From positions 1,250,938 to 1,314,937 of the forward strand of contig JAJEKV010000020.1 of the NCBI GenBank assembly GCA_021234155.1: a DNA stretch of 64,000 nucleotides. Direction: 5' to 3'. The DNA is from Isoetes taiwanensis. Lineage: Eukaryota; Streptophyta; Lycopodiopsida; Isoetales; Isoetaceae. Below the pieces are notes generated by a model. The model was not told the origin of the DNA, searched no databases, and was given only the letters and a program-made list of their open reading frames with translations. Below are positions 34,850-47,974 of the stretch, in pieces (within the stretch, counting starts at the first letter, position 1; every line of letters starts with the position of its first letter). Both the position numbers and the translations under genes were made by a program.

Positions 34850-36018
34850 CGCTCTATGACTATTGTTTTGCATTGCATATAGTGCTTTCCAGCCACCGTA
34901 ACTTCGTGGCCCGTATGGATGTGTCCCAAAGGCATAGTAGACGGAAACTCCAATTGCCAAATATTTGTATGTGGATGCTACTTCCACATTCTCGCCCTCG
35001 ATATCCAAGGAGGGATCCTCGGTACCGTCGTGAAGATGATATGAAAACCACCTTAGTCTTGGCCAAGTTGACGCCGCATATCGGGCGACAAAATGTGTCC
35101 AGGGGCATCGAGATGTCGTTGCATGTCTGCTGGTGTGTAAGCTAGGAGGTCCACATCATCAGCATATATTAATCGCTTGATGATCTGGTAGAGAAGGTGA
35201 GCCCCTCGCCCCCCATTATCGCCAAAGCCCGACTCTCCAATTGATCAATTTAAAGCCCAAACAATGTTGGGGAGAGAGGGCATCCCCAAGAACCCCAATA
35301 CTACTATCAAATGGTTGGCTTGTCGGCAAACCGACACGAGCATCTTTCATAAAGCACAGCCTGCACCGCATTCTACAAATCTCACGAACCCCCCCGTACC
35401 GCCGCAATCTTGCCCTTATAGTTTTCCCGAGGCACGGTGTCAAATGCCTTTGCAAAATCCACGGCAACAATATAGATCCCGACGGTTCTGCCGTCTTCAA
35501 CCGAGCTTCGCAATGTGAAGATGTGGTCAATGGTTGAGTGTCGGGGTCTGAATCCACCTGCACAGGTGAGGGCCCGTATCTCTCTTGCCTACCGCCCAGC
35601 CCGTCAAACTGCTGCTTTCGAGAATCCCAAAGAAGCAATTTTGCAAACACCGAACCCGACCATGATTGTTGGTAATTACCGGGTAGTCGCGGGGTCACAC
35701 CTTTATAGATGGGAACAACTCGCTATTCGGCCCACTTTGCATTGGGAAGCCTTCTGTAATGCCTTGTTGAACAAAGGCGGTCAACACTGGTATTATGGAT
35801 GGCCCCCACCCACTTAAGCAATTACGCCGCATGCCATCCGGTCGGGGGCTTTCCCATTGGCAAGACGTTTGTAAGCCTTGTTCCACGCCCCGAATCTGTG
35901 ATTTCCAGCCTTTGGGCCTTCTTGCGGGGGTATCTTTGCATGTGCACCACCGAGGGTCGATAGCTGTTGCAAGTATTGCCTCCATTGCTTTCGGGAGTGA
36001 TGTTCCACGGGCTGTCAT
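34850..36018 (-). pseudogene. LINE reverse transcriptase, multiply frameshifted
   Basis: In minus-strand order: RLANGKAP (35870s), PDGM, IIPVLTA, VPIYKG-like remnants, GNYQQSWSGSVFAKLLLWDS (35690s), the DFxKAFDTV core decayed, SQPFDSSIGV, then after a shift FKLINWRVG (LYIDQLE in relatives), GGEGLTFSTRSS and the catalytic YADD at 35155-35166, followed by LLAYTPADMQRHLDA. The order and YADD box identify a non-LTR reverse transcriptase, which copies the RNA at a nicked target. No single frame spans it, so it is inactive. Confidence 0.85.
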
Positions 36019-36869
36019 CGCTTTCTAAGAACCCTTCGCCCGAAAGGTCCGGGTGACGCGTTCGGGGAGATAAAACATTTCCCTTTGATGTCTTTTGCAA
36101 TGTACCCGGCTTTCTTAGCTTTAAGGAAGACGCGGTATTGTCCGGCCGCATGTGGGCGAAAAGCGTCTCGTGACTTGGCGGAGCCCGGCGTTTGTGTTCC
36201 TTGCACTCGCATCAAACCATTGATTACGTGGGAAGGTTGTATTCTGGAGGTCCGTCATGGCGGCTTATCCCAAAGCATATCTCCGCAGATCCTAAGCACA
36301 TCGGCCAGGGGTACATCACATTTGCTCTAGTGTAGGATATTGCAAAATTTCTGCGGGTCATCTATAAGCATCACGGGCATAAGCCCCGCGTATGTTCATA
36401 ATCCAATCGCAGTGAGGCATGTGAGGAGGAGTGGGCATCAGGGTTCGCACAACCCGCCAAACCAACTTCAAGTAAAGTGGTAAGTGGTCTCGAAATCGAT
36501 CTCTTCATCCCTATTAGTTGTTCCCACCTGGAAGTGCTTGACGACATGCATATCCCGCTTTCGAGGCACCAAAGACATAGTCCACCACACTAGATCCTCC
36601 CCCCTGGTTTTCCTGTCTACAAGTGCTCTTGCGGGTGGACCCCACCGTGCGGATCCATTCGCGATTACCGTGTCAAAGATACCACGTAGCAAAAGCAATT
36701 GTCTACCATAGCGTATGACCCCGACATTGTCATCGATGTCCGTGGCCAAAGGCTATTCTGCAGGACGCAAATTCTGCAATATATCATCGATCAAAGGGAT
36801 CAAATCTCATGGGTTGTTCTACCCGGTCGCGGCATTGAAGTCTCCAAGGAGTATTGACCTTTGCCCAAC

Positions 36870-37470
36870 GCTTATCTTTGGCCAGATGTCATCATATAGA
36901 TCGACATAGGGGTCCAGCCTATCCACATCCGGAAAGGGTGTGATAGAAGTTGCTTTCTGCATGTGGAAAGTAGCGGTACTGCCACAAAGAGGGTCTCACT
37001 CTCTGCAGTTTTGCACACGCACCCACAAGTACCGGTTGTGCTTGTTCGTCTTGAACAAGGAAACTGACCGCCAAAGGCCGTTCGATAGTAGCAGTGCAAC
37101 TCCCCATGCCCCCGCTTTCTGTGGCAATCATTGAAGATTGAGTAGCTGCCGGTATCCCGGCAAGTCGGGTATCCTGTGTCCCGCATGCTCCCATGTTTCC
37201 ATAAGGAAGATCGGATCCATATCTGCGGCCAACGAGTTGAGACTATCTCTCTTACGCCATGGGAAGCCCGGCAATTCGTGAGACCATCGCGGAGGCACAA
37301 TTCCTATTTGTCGGCGGGGGGGCGGTTGGGGATTGATGGCATGGCGAAGGGGGATAAATGGCGTAAGTAGAGGCACCGAGATGTCGAAAGCAACGAAGGT
37401 GAAAACAACTTGAGCGAGGCGTCGGCCGTAAGCTTGCTGAAGAAGTGGCATGGTCGAGAGCTCTTTGGAG
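36870..37470 (-). pseudogene. LINE endonuclease domain
   Basis: The minus strand reads LNSLAADMDPIFLMETWEHA and GYRQL, then in other frames GGMGSCTATIE, DEQAQPVLV and ESNFYHTLSGC. This is the start of an apurinic-type endonuclease of LINEs (the 'xxPDIVFLQETW' strand with its catalytic Glu, then the GGVAVL and YFPP strands). It nicks the target DNA. The frame shifts at least twice, and the C-terminal catalytic DFN segment was not located with confidence. Confidence 0.7.
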
Positions 37471-37507
37471 GGTTAAAGGATTCGGGCAAAGCCCGGCATT
37501 TGGCTGG

Positions 37508-38190
<683 letters not shown>

Positions 38191-39560
38191 TTTGGCGGCG
38201 AAAATTTGCATCTTACCCGAATCAGCCCCTGCAGGCTCCCTCCTCATGCAAGAATGCTTTTAACTTTGGCCAACTTCGTGCTGCGGTCTTCTTTGTTGGG
38301 GAACAAGGTCGGTCTCGGTCAACATACAAAGGCGGTTTCCCTTGTTTGCCTACCTTGGCGTAGGATAGGCGCTTTCACTTGCGATCTCGCATCGTGAGCG
38401 TGACTGACTACGTGGGCGGTGCAAGGCTGGCGCCATGGCGTCTCGCCTAATAATATGTCGCGCACGGGGAATGTCATTCGAGCAAGAATCAACATTTGGG
38501 CCGGTTAATGAGGTCCTCCCCCGCCTCTTCTGTGGGGCCGCGTTACCACCACATTGTGGCTTCTCCTCGGCTCACGGAACTCTCTCGATTTTTGGGTCAA
38601 TCCCCGCCTTCGCCCAACGGGGAGTTGTTTGTTGTCGGCGAGCATAGGTCGTGGGCCTACGTTGGGGCGGGGTGGCATAGAGTGGCTTGGGGATGCAATA
38701 TGAGTGACGGTCCCCGTCGACACCTTGCGAACTCTTGGGCAGGTGGGGCTAGCCGTGGCAGGTATAGCGGTCTCTCCTTTCACGGCCCCGGAGCTTAGCT
38801 CCCGCGAAATTATTCTTTGCCTTTTCAATTCCGATGCAATCACTGCAATTGCTCATGAGCCTCTCGTTGAGGGCCCTTGCCTTGTTCAAAGGATGACTAC
38901 CCTCGGCTCCTCACCTTCGATCTCGAAATGCGAGCTATGCTCCGTGATTCTGCAAGCGAGAGTCCAGCATAGGCTTCATTCGCGAGGGCCACTTCTTGTG
39001 TCTCGACCTAGTTTGAAGGGCTCTCAATTGTGATTTGGCTCTCTTCAAAAGCGACCTGAACTTTTAAGCATCCACGATGCGACCTCCTCGGCCTCTGATT
39101 GAAGGCGGAGATGGTTGCCATTGTCTCTTGCTCAACACGTTGCTTTTCACGTGTCATGGTTTCAATGGCGGTGGACATGGAATCTATCGCGGGCTGCATG
39201 TCGACAAGACTCTTCTTGTCCTACGCCTTCCGTGCACTAAGCGAAGGCCATCTTCTAGGTCTTTGTATCGCGGGTCTCCATGCGAGGCTTCACGCCGTTT
39301 TTTGATGTAACCGCTTCTTGAGCAATTTGGGTGTGGAGGCCCGCATTTCCTCTCGCCAAGCAAGCAATTCGAGCTTTGTTGCCCTCTGCCATTGCTTGAA
39401 CCTGTTTCCGGTGCTCCTCAACCTACTTGGTTTGGTGGTGGTGAAGCCGGATCTGACTTTGCCGCTAGGCTAGAGTATCTGTCATAGGCTGTCGAGCTAT
39501 ATTTGTTGCCGCGAGACTTTGCCAGCGCTTCTCTTTTCAATGTGCACCTATCAATTTTGC
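38191..39560 (-). pseudogene. Degenerate LINE first-ORF region
   Basis: GC-rich sequence with no long intact frame. The minus strand contains helical, charged pieces such as MSTAIETMTREKQRVEQETM (39008-39199) and a coiled-coil-like Glu/Gln-rich stretch further upstream (around 39310-39440). The position before the endonuclease and the coiled-coil content fit an RNA-binding ORF1. No zinc knuckle or RRM was recognised. Confidence 0.4.
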
Positions 39561-39825
39561 CCGTGTCATCTGGTGCGATTGGGGATGGCATCTATGTACT
39601 CTCTCAATAGAAGTTTTCTTTGCCATATCTGGCGCTAGGTAGAGGGGACGTGCAGACCGCACCATCCACATGCATATCGTGGGGGTTGGATGAAGGGGCC
39701 TTGGGGCTCGTCCGGCTCTTCTATCACGGAGTTGCCATGAATAGGGTGTCACCCTACGGGGCGGCTTATGCGAAATCCTCCAAGCACTTTGATCACGCAC
39801 AACCTCGTCCCTTTACGACGGCGCC

Positions 39826-40200
39826 CGTCAAAGCTTCCACGTGTCGAAGCGGTAGCGGGCTTCCAAGTGCAAGAAGCAAGTCACGGGCTCTTTCACCTTC
39901 ATACACACAATGCGAAAGTGTTCAAGTGCATAAATCAAAAGCGCAGCCCTCAAGTTCAACCTCTGCCACCTTACGACACTTGTGCGAAATGAAACCTCTG
40001 TCCCTTCTGGGGCGGCTCGTCCAAAAGCTTCCACGTGTCGGGCGCGGTAGCGGGCTTCAAGTGCAAGAAGCAAGTCGCGTTCTTTCACCTTACGCATTAC
40101 ACATGCGAAAGTGTTCAAGTGCATAAATCAAAGCGCCAGCCTCAAGTTCAACCTCTCCTCCTTACGGACACTTATGCGAAAATGAAAATAAGCAATGGCT
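39826..40200. repeat. Two 188-bp tandem monomers at the LINE 5' end
   Basis: Units 39826-40013 and 40014-40200 share AAAGCTTCCACGTGTCG, GGTAGCGGGCTTC, TGCGAAAGTGTTCAAGTGCA and CTCAAGTTCAACCTCT. They stand where a minus-strand LINE's promoter would be, as with the tandem monomers of some mammalian L1 5' UTRs. Confidence 0.65.
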
Positions 40201-40560
40201 TTCCCTCTTACTGGCGCCCGCCCGCAAGGCTTTTAGCATGTAAATGTTTTAATCCAAGGTGATTGGATGGTATCACACCCTTTGAATCCTGCCTTAAAAT
40301 CGGGTTGCAAAAACTGGCTGTTTTCTCCTCTCAGATCTTAAGCAAATATGGATAAACCATATGTCTTTAGAATCATCATAGAATAAGCATTCTAATGATA
40401 TGCATTGCTCCCAAAACAGAGCTGCAGATCAATAGATATGAAGAAAAGTATATAGTGCTGAAAAATAGAACAATGGAAACCCTAAATCCAGCACTGAAAA
40501 TCTGCTGTTTTCAGTCTGAAATCCTGTTCAAACATCAGCAACATAAAATATCTTTGAAAT

Positions 40561-41190
40561 AACTCTGAGAGAGCTCTCCAAAGATATAAATTTCGTCAGA
40601 AACCGAGTCACAGTGAAATAGATATGAACAAAAATGTAATATGAACCACAAAGCGGTGGTGCAGGCTGAAAATCTGTGTTTTTGCTATAGAAACACCATT
40701 CAAACACATGCAAATCACATATCTTCAGAAAGATCTCTGAGGGAGCTTTCCAACGCAATAAATTTCAGCTGAAACGGAGTTAAAATTCCCCAAATATGAT
40801 AAAAAAATATGTGGACAATACCATGAGCACTTCAGGGTTTTTTGTGCCCTCAATTTGCAGCCTGAAAATCTGAGTTTTTGCTGAGGAAATAGTATTAAAA
40901 ACACATAAGATTACATACCAATAGGAAGAAATCTGAGATGGCTTTCCAACGCAATAAATTTCAGCTGAAACAGAGTTCCTGATCTCCAGATATGATCAAA
41001 AGTGGGCAGCACCACCAACACTTCAGGGTTTTTTGGGGCCCCCAATTTGCAGCCCGGAAATCTGTGTTTCTGATGCAGAATAATTAGTGAAACATATACA
41101 AATCACATACCGACAGAAAGAGCTCTGAGATGGCTTTCCAACGCAACAAATTTCGGCTGAAACGGACTTCCAGATCTCCAGTTATGATTG
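40561..41190. repeat. Degenerate tandem array, 170-200 bp period, four units
   Basis: Units recur at about 40561, 40733, 40932 and 41121, each with CTGAGATGGCTTTCCAACG (or a variant), AATTTCAGCTGAAACGGA and, between units, GAAAATCTGTGTTT. Copies diverge by about 10-25% on inspection. The flanks are AT-rich with no gene to 42115. Confidence 0.75.
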
Positions 41191-42115
41191 AAAACGTGTG
41201 ACCGGCTTAGAATAAAATATGTTGAGCCTAAGTTGCAGCCAAATTAATGCTATTTAATATTAGCTCATGCACATGGCTTTAGCAGAAGCAATGTGACCGA
41301 ATTAACACGTTGCATAGCATTGCAACATCCTCCTTATTTGCATATCATTATTCAATTGTCAATCACCTAACTTAGTAGCACTAATTTTGCAACCCATCTA
41401 TATACCTTAATGGTAAAAGCTAGTTAAGCAACGTGCGAAGGCAGACATTCAATTTTCCATACCTTTCCATGTATATGTACATAGCACATAATAAATATAG
41501 ATAGATGGATGTACCTCAAAGCACTAGACTATGATAGTGGACCTAACCTGCAACACATGAAGAATATAAAACACAGCAAGCACATACTGTATTGAGTTCC
41601 AATAGAGATTTATATTGATAAATAGTCTCCTTGTTTTTTGAAGCAAGAAATAAAATCAAACTAAGAAATAAAGATGAATAAGAATAAATGAATGACATTT
41701 TACTATGATCGATGCATTTTATCTATGTCTAAACTTAGTGCACGATTTTGCAAAGCTCTAACAATATCTCAAAGGACATGAAATAAAGAGAGAAATTTGA
41801 GAAAAGTGCATATTCAAATGCCAGTGCATACTAAACGTGCCTAAAAACTGTAGCCAATCTAAAAGCTTGATTAAATGTTCTTGTACATCTCTGCTCATCG
41901 ATGCTCCTCCTTATATTTTTCGATAGCTCTAAAGCCAAGAAAGCATCAAAAGCCTCATTTCTGGCCTAACAGAGAAGTAATAACCTAAGCAAGTTGATCA
42001 AAGATACAACCGATCTGATGTGCCAAAGCATATCACAATGTTTGCAGAAAATGTATGAGCATATCAAAATGCATGATGAAAGCACATTTTGTTAGCCCAT
42101 TGGGTGCATTGGTTA
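41191..42115. other. Region without a supported gene
   Basis: AT-rich. Nothing recognised on either strand. Confidence 0.45.
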
Positions 42116-42700
42116 GATAAAGATAAAGATAAGTTTTTATCGTCCACGAGAACCCTATCGGGTTATGGGACCCAAACAAAGAAAAGAGGGTGTGAGCCCC
42201 CTACAGACAAAGCCTAAACAAAGCACAACATGGAGACAAAGCCCCGTAACAAAACATGAAAGAAATAACAAAAAGAACTAACTAATACGGCACTATACAT
42301 ATCCCACCAAGGATTCTCGGGCCAATGGTCGCGAATGACAGTAGTGCCCCCTCAGACTACTTGCCCATTTGCTCGCATCCGGAGCCTCTCGGACTTTGCA
42401 CAACTCCCCCCGTCGCCTAGTCAACTGTACAGGGGAGAGATCCTCCTGAACAGAGAATCTAGTACTCTTCAAATGACTGTGGTCTTTGAAGCACATATAA
42501 TGTGATTGCGAGAGGTCTTTGAAGTGTCATGACTATATGACGAGGTCTATCGGTCTCACGGGCCCCAACTTCGCCGGGCTGTGGCAATACTAGGCTGCTG
42601 AATATGCATGATATCGGAAAAAAACTTTGCAGCCTGTTCAACATCCGAGCAAGAATGCTGTTTCAGGTAGCCCGCTATGCGCAAATTGAGGCCTCTATCT
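42116..42700 (-). mobile_element. 5'-truncated LINE 3' end with (TTATCT)n tail
   Basis: On the minus strand the element ends GGGTCCCAT-AACCC-GATA-GGGTT-CTCG-TGGACGATAAAAA followed by TTATCT repeats (42116-42136). The terminal hairpin is equivalent to that of the LINE at 33738, but with a different tail repeat and stem sequence. Upstream frames (42293-42644) are unrecognised and may be the last part of its second ORF. Confidence 0.6.
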
Positions 42701-43977
42701 TGCTCGGGATCCTTTATCGGTGATGGAACACTCGCTCCCCATGCTTGTGAGAAGGTGCGTCATTAATACGAACACAGAGTTACCTGTACAAAGAAGTCAT
42801 TATAGTGTCCTTGCATGAGACCGGAGCTGTCTCCGCTTCGACATTTGTGCTCATATTATTTAGATCGGTCTCACGTGCATTACGGCCTGTTTAAAGATTC
42901 TTATTACGATATTGAGTTATTTTGGTAGAGGTTTGAGTCTCCGTATTTCATATTCCAAAATCTTAGACAAACTTGTATTTGATATTTCAAAATCATAGGC
43001 GCCCCCAATTATAAATTACCATAATTCGCCCAGAGGCCTCATCATACGATCTGGGTTATAGGATAGATGGATCCAACAATCGAGGTAGTCCAGGGCGCAC
43101 CTCGTTTAGAATATCTAGCATTATCACAGGGGGGCTTTTTTGTGGTTTTATACTTTTTTTTGCATGGTTTTACTATGATTCTGGGCCTGTATTCGTTCAT
43201 GCATACTATTTGGTATTTCTAGAGTGTCCCTTATCTGCACCGTCCATCTAGTCCATCTCAAATGATTGTACGGTTGTGGTTTAAGCTTTTTGCATGGATT
43301 ATCTTGATATGCATTCAAATTAGGCAAACGTACTTTGCTTCTGTCTTCTTCAAAATCTAGCAAGCGACCTATTGGTAGTGTGAGGGCGGGCGTGGTCTTT
43401 GGAGTTTCAACTAAAAATTTTAGAGGTAAGAAGTGTTGTTTTTCCGTCTCTTGATTTGATTGTCTTCACGTGGATTAAACCTGAAGAGCATGCCATTTTC
43501 CCTTAAGTAATCTATTCTATTGCAGCGGAGAATGCTTGCAACTGCACATCTGATGCATGCATGGAAAGCTGTAAAAGTGATGTTTTCTGAGCGAGTTAAA
43601 TTTGGAGTATATGCTTGCCAGACCCATCTTGGAACTGTGATGCATCACGAAGCTCAAAAGCCATGTTTCCCCGGACACGCCATGATCTCGATCACGGCAA
43701 AACACTTTTCTCGCTCCTTGCTTCAAAGCGTTTAGTTCCTCAAAATTCCTATGCTATTATTGTTCTCGATCGACAAACACATTCCACCGGGATCCTTTGT
43801 TGTCGGATCCCGAACCCATTCCACACAGCCCTAGTTTCAGTTTCCCTGTTTGCCCTAGTTCGCAGCTGATGCTATTATTGTGCCCATTTCACACAAGGAC
43901 AAATACCTATTGTTGTTAAATAAAATATCAAGTATAGCAAATATTAATGCTTGCATTCCTCTAACTGTGTGCAGGCG

Positions 43978-44531
43978 AAAATGAGGAGAATGGCACGCAA
44001 TAGCGGCCTTAACCCACCACGTGCGGCCGCAGGCGAGGAGTGATTCAAGGCGAAGGAATAACATATGAGATTAATCACCCCCCGCAAGAGGATGCCGTCG
44101 CGGCTCAAGAAGCCGAAATCAATGAGCATGTCGAGGTATTCTGTAATGCATTACATGTAGATAGAACTCTAAGACAGCAAGACCCTGGACCGTCTAGCCC
44201 TGTTAGAGATCCTAGCCCAGTGAGAAGATTAAGAAAAGGGAAGCAGACAATTGTTGAGAATTCTGATGATGATGAACTGATTAGCATACATACGTCCAGT
44301 CCAAGTGACACAGATAATTCTGAAACCAACAAGAAGAAATGGAAAAAAAGAAAAAAGAAAGGCCAAAGCAAGCGGGTTCGTAAAACAAAAGGGCCAGTTG
44401 GTGGTGATATTTCCATAACAATAGGCATTGGTGGCACAGATGTGGATCCTAAAATGATAGATAACATTTTAGAATTTTTCATGGACCATTGTTATGCAGG
44501 ACTAGTTGCAACAGGCGAGGATCAAACCTAG
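43978..44531 (+). CDS. Unrecognised acidic/basic open frame, first part of a cluster
   Basis: A frame from 44040 to the stop at 44531, probably preceded in another frame by MRRMARNSGLNPPRAAAGEE from about 43982. It encodes PGPSSPVRDPSPVRRLRKGK, an acidic ENSDDDELI, a Ser/Thr/Asp stretch and a strong basic nuclear-signal-like block (NKKKWKKRKKKGQSKRVRK), then GGDISITIGIGG and a helical end. No domain is recognised. Disordered linkers with a nuclear signal are common in plant transposon accessory proteins and in host chromatin proteins. A frameshift lies near 44038. Two further frames follow on the same strand. Confidence 0.4.
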
Positions 44532-44559
44532 ATCACTTGCACTTCCAAGGCACAAATTA

Positions 44560-45483
44560 AACTCAAAAGCGGTTAGATGAGGTGTTTGCGGCATTATTGA
44601 AAGCAACCATGAGATGGGACACTTCAAAGCCAAAGTAGAGCAAAAATAATGTGCGGAGGACACTTAAGGACACCAAGTTGCATTGCTTTGAAGGCATGTT
44701 GGGTTCTTGTATGAAAGATTTTGGTAAACCCCATTTCAGTGTTAGATTATGCATAATGTGTCATCTCTTTGAATTGATGAGAGGAAAAGAGAGATATGCA
44801 CTTTACGGAGCAGGAGAGATCAAAGATGAGATTTGTTTGGATCCCAAAACCTTCTTAAAAAGGTCCAAAGCATTTTGCAAATTATAGCATGCACAATCGT
44901 CAGCAAAAAGCCACCTCTAACATATGCAATTCTGAGAGATGATTAGAACAGGCAAATTTTATCTAAGTGCACAATGGGCTATACCTACAAATGGGCAGAA
45001 TCTAGACCAAAGAAGAGTTGAAACAGCATATGACTTGATGATGAATCCAGCCCAGGCTACTCGTGAGAAAGTTTCTTTAGTTTTATGGGGACCGCCACCA
45101 ACAAACACAGCACAGTCCTCAAGAAAGTCAACAATGACAATGAAGCAGAAATTATTATAGTCCCTGAGAGCCCATCGAGTGAAAACGAACCTCAATTAGT
45201 TCCTCCAAAGATCGACCCACGGCCACCACCTCCATATGGTGAAGACCCCATTGACGTGATTTCATTATGGCTAGTCGGATATATCAATGAAATGAGGTCA
45301 TCCATGCAGCAAATCCGAAACGCATTAAACTCCATTGAAGCCTTTATACATGATGCACATGTTCAGTTGGACGTTGATCAGCAAAGGCAGTTGCGTACTC
45401 AAATCAACAGGCTCCATGCTATTTGCAGACTATTCCTTAGACAAATCAACCAAGATGTCTCCCGCATTATAGGACACATTTGA
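44560..45483 (+). pseudogene. Unrecognised open frames continuing the cluster
   Basis: Collinear pieces in shifting frames: KNNVRRTLKDTKLHCFEGM, SCMKDFGKPHFSVRLCIM, HLFELMRGKERYALYG (44651-44887), then SAQWAIPTNGQNLDQRRVE, AYDLMMNPAQATREKVSLV (to 45160), and finally EIIIVPESPSSENEPQLVPP, PPPYGEDPIDVI, RSSMQQIRNALNSIEAF and QQRQLRTQINRLHAICRLF (to the stop at 45483). The wording is clearly protein-like and the end is a coiled coil. Stops between the pieces indicate decay or unrecognised introns. With 43978-44531 it may be one gene of about 500 codons. Function unknown. Confidence 0.4.
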
Positions 45484-46060
45484 TTTTAAGGTATACAAAC
45501 ACCATAATATATGTTTTGCATCACACATTGACATTCTATGTCATTTCTACACATTATTCAATAATATTGTAGTTCTAATGCTTTATAATTTTTTCTTTCA
45601 TATTTTAGCTTTTTTTTTAAAATTTACATTCTATTGCAATTATTTCCAACATTCAATTGTTACCCTAACATAAACCATTGCATTATTAAAAAACATATGA
45701 AAATCCCCCTAAGACCCCCTTTGGTTTGGGTGCATATTCACACGGGGGGTCACGTAGGGCAGCGAGAGCCCTTAAATTATATTATATACGTATGAAATTG
45801 ACACCATATAGTACATTAAGTGAAATCTTATAGTATTTCGCACACTTGCACATACCGTATACAAAAATTTGTACAAGGATACCCCACAAACGAGGAACGC
45901 TATCTACGGTCCACATCAAGGAATATAAGGCATATATGCCCATCCGAGGGCTCAATAACAGGTATAAGAGGTATAAACAATTATCTTGGTGATTTTCAAT
46001 TATATGCCTTTTGATTAGAATTTAGAATGTATTTGATTCGTGAAATACAATGATTTTTGC
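45484..46060. other. Region without a supported gene
   Basis: AT-rich. A G-run and CACGTAGGGCAGCGAGAGCC lie near 45740-45775. No coding sequence is seen. Confidence 0.4.
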
Positions 46061-46065
46061 CTCTA

Positions 46066-46930
46066 TTAGGCATCGATGCGAGCCATCGGATCGGCATTCT
46101 GGAAAGGAACGAGCAGCTATATATGCATTAGTCATTCTTGTGGTTGGTTATCGGCGTCTTCTCACAGCAACGCCTCTTCCTTGCCCATTGCTTTCCTCCC
46201 TACCCGCCCTTTTATATAGTTTTGAGTTTGTTTCATGTTCATGTTTATTTCCTTTCGATACTACCTCCATTACCTCCACTCATTGGGTGTTGCTATGGTG
46301 ATTGTTGTCGTCTATTTTTTATATGTTTCTGTTCAATACTGGGTGATGCTTTTTTCCACCCGATGGTTGACGCAAATTATTTTCCACCCACTGGTTGATG
46401 CTATCTATATTTTTCCACCCATTGGGTGATGCTAGATGATTTCCACCTGTTGGTGATGCTATTTTTCTTTTTCTACCTCTCGGTGATATTTTCTATTTCT
46501 ATATATGTGTGTTTACGTTCCTAATGTCTAATGGGTGTTTTTGCTTTCTGGGGGCTATTTTCTTAGGGGGTGCTCAACTGCCATGGTTGTACCTATTTTA
46601 TTAACGTTTAATGGGTACTTTCTAAGCATTTCTCCTTTTTTCCAGGTTTCACATATTCCATGGCGTTGATGCGCGTTTTGGCTTGCTTCACCAATTTCCT
46701 ACCTTGCTCTTCAGGGCATCCCCGAGGTCGTTGGCGACCATTTGTCATTAGGGTTTTCCTTGAAAACCCGAAAGGGCAGGGTTTTTAATCCCGATGAGAA
46801 GTCCTCCCTCTTGCCTTTGCATATTTTCTTATTTCATTTATGGGGTAGCTAGACATTGTTCCTATGGCCAGCTCCCCATTCAAATTTTCCCACACATTGT
46901 ATGCTGCTGTTGTGATTAATGACAAGCCTA
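46066..46930 (-). mobile_element. Diverged relative of the rolling-circle-like elements, copy C
   Basis: It begins GGCATCGATGCGAGCCATCGG, CATTCTGGAAAGGAACGAGC, which aligns with the ends at 9114 and 31156, and has the foldback core GGGTTTTCCTTGAAAACCC, CCGAAAGGGC and GGGTTTTTAATCCC at about 46752-46793. A GGGGTAGCT...CCAGCTCCCC stem follows. The distal end is not well defined, so the right border is approximate. Divergence is much greater than between copies B and D. Confidence 0.5.
46354..46480. repeat. About five 25-30 bp tandem units
   Basis: Units of the form TTTTCCACCCATTGGGTGATGC recur with variation inside copy C. Confidence 0.65.
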
Positions 46931-47950
46931 TCTATTAAACAAGTGATATCCATATTGCAGGTTACAGTAGGTTACTTTGAGCACGACTATTTGGCGGCAA
47001 AGGGAGATTCAAGAATGCATATGCTTTCTTCATTGTTTTGTCCATAAAGGTGTTCCCATTTTTTCATTCTATGTGATTTCAAGCAAGCCCCTAAATCAGA
47101 AGTTATTTTGGCCCTTAGGTAAACATTCAGACATGTGAAATTTTGTTACCTCATTTGTCATGATTTGCATACTCATGTATGTCCACATGTTTGTCGTGAA
47201 ACTTTTTCCGTTTACACTGGAAGATTCGAATGTCTGTGGGGATGTTTATTGTTGAAGCTTAAACTTTAACACTAGAGTGGTCAGGTAATGGACAAAAAAT
47301 AACCCATTTGCAATGTTCACTTTAAAATTCATATAAAATCAATAGTACAAAATCTATTCGAACACTTCCTAGGAGTTCATATATGGCAATCATGGTCCAT
47401 TAGAAACCTCAAAATTACTATTTTGAATGTACTATCACCTCTGCATGTTTACGTGCTAATTCTCTTCTCACCGTCTAACTCCACCAAACAGAGAATGCAA
47501 ATGCCAAAAATGCGATAACCTAACTCAACTACGCAATTCAACCCAACCCATTCCCCAAGCCTGCATTACTGCTAGTTTTGTTTTTTTTTTTTTTGAAGGA
47601 CGACAGATATCATTAAATCATGAAACAAGTACATGAAACTGAGGTATGTGGGGTGGATCATTTGATTGGTAAGATTCTATTGATATCATGCGTAGATGTA
47701 TGGATCCATTTAAATGGAAGAATGTCAACACACACTTACTGTCCGTTGGAACAAATTAACCATTCTACGTACAATGTATCACAGCATGCGAAAACTTGAA
47801 CTGCTCTTCAAACCTAGCCAAGAGCTTCGCTTCATGTGATCTGTGTTGTCGTGTTATACGTTATGGAAAATAAAAAAAAGGCAAAAGTTAATATTCTGCA
47901 CATGTTTCTAAAATACTTTTTCGATTGCGAAACAAAACTAATTACAAACA
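46931..47950. other. Region without a gene; L1-like tail
   Basis: At 47577-47640 a T-run followed by GAAGGACGACAGATATCATT resembles the reversed 3' tail of an L1-type LINE, as at 50321. The rest is AT-rich. Confidence 0.4.
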
Positions 47951-47974
47951 TTAAATAAGAACGACCCCTCTAAT

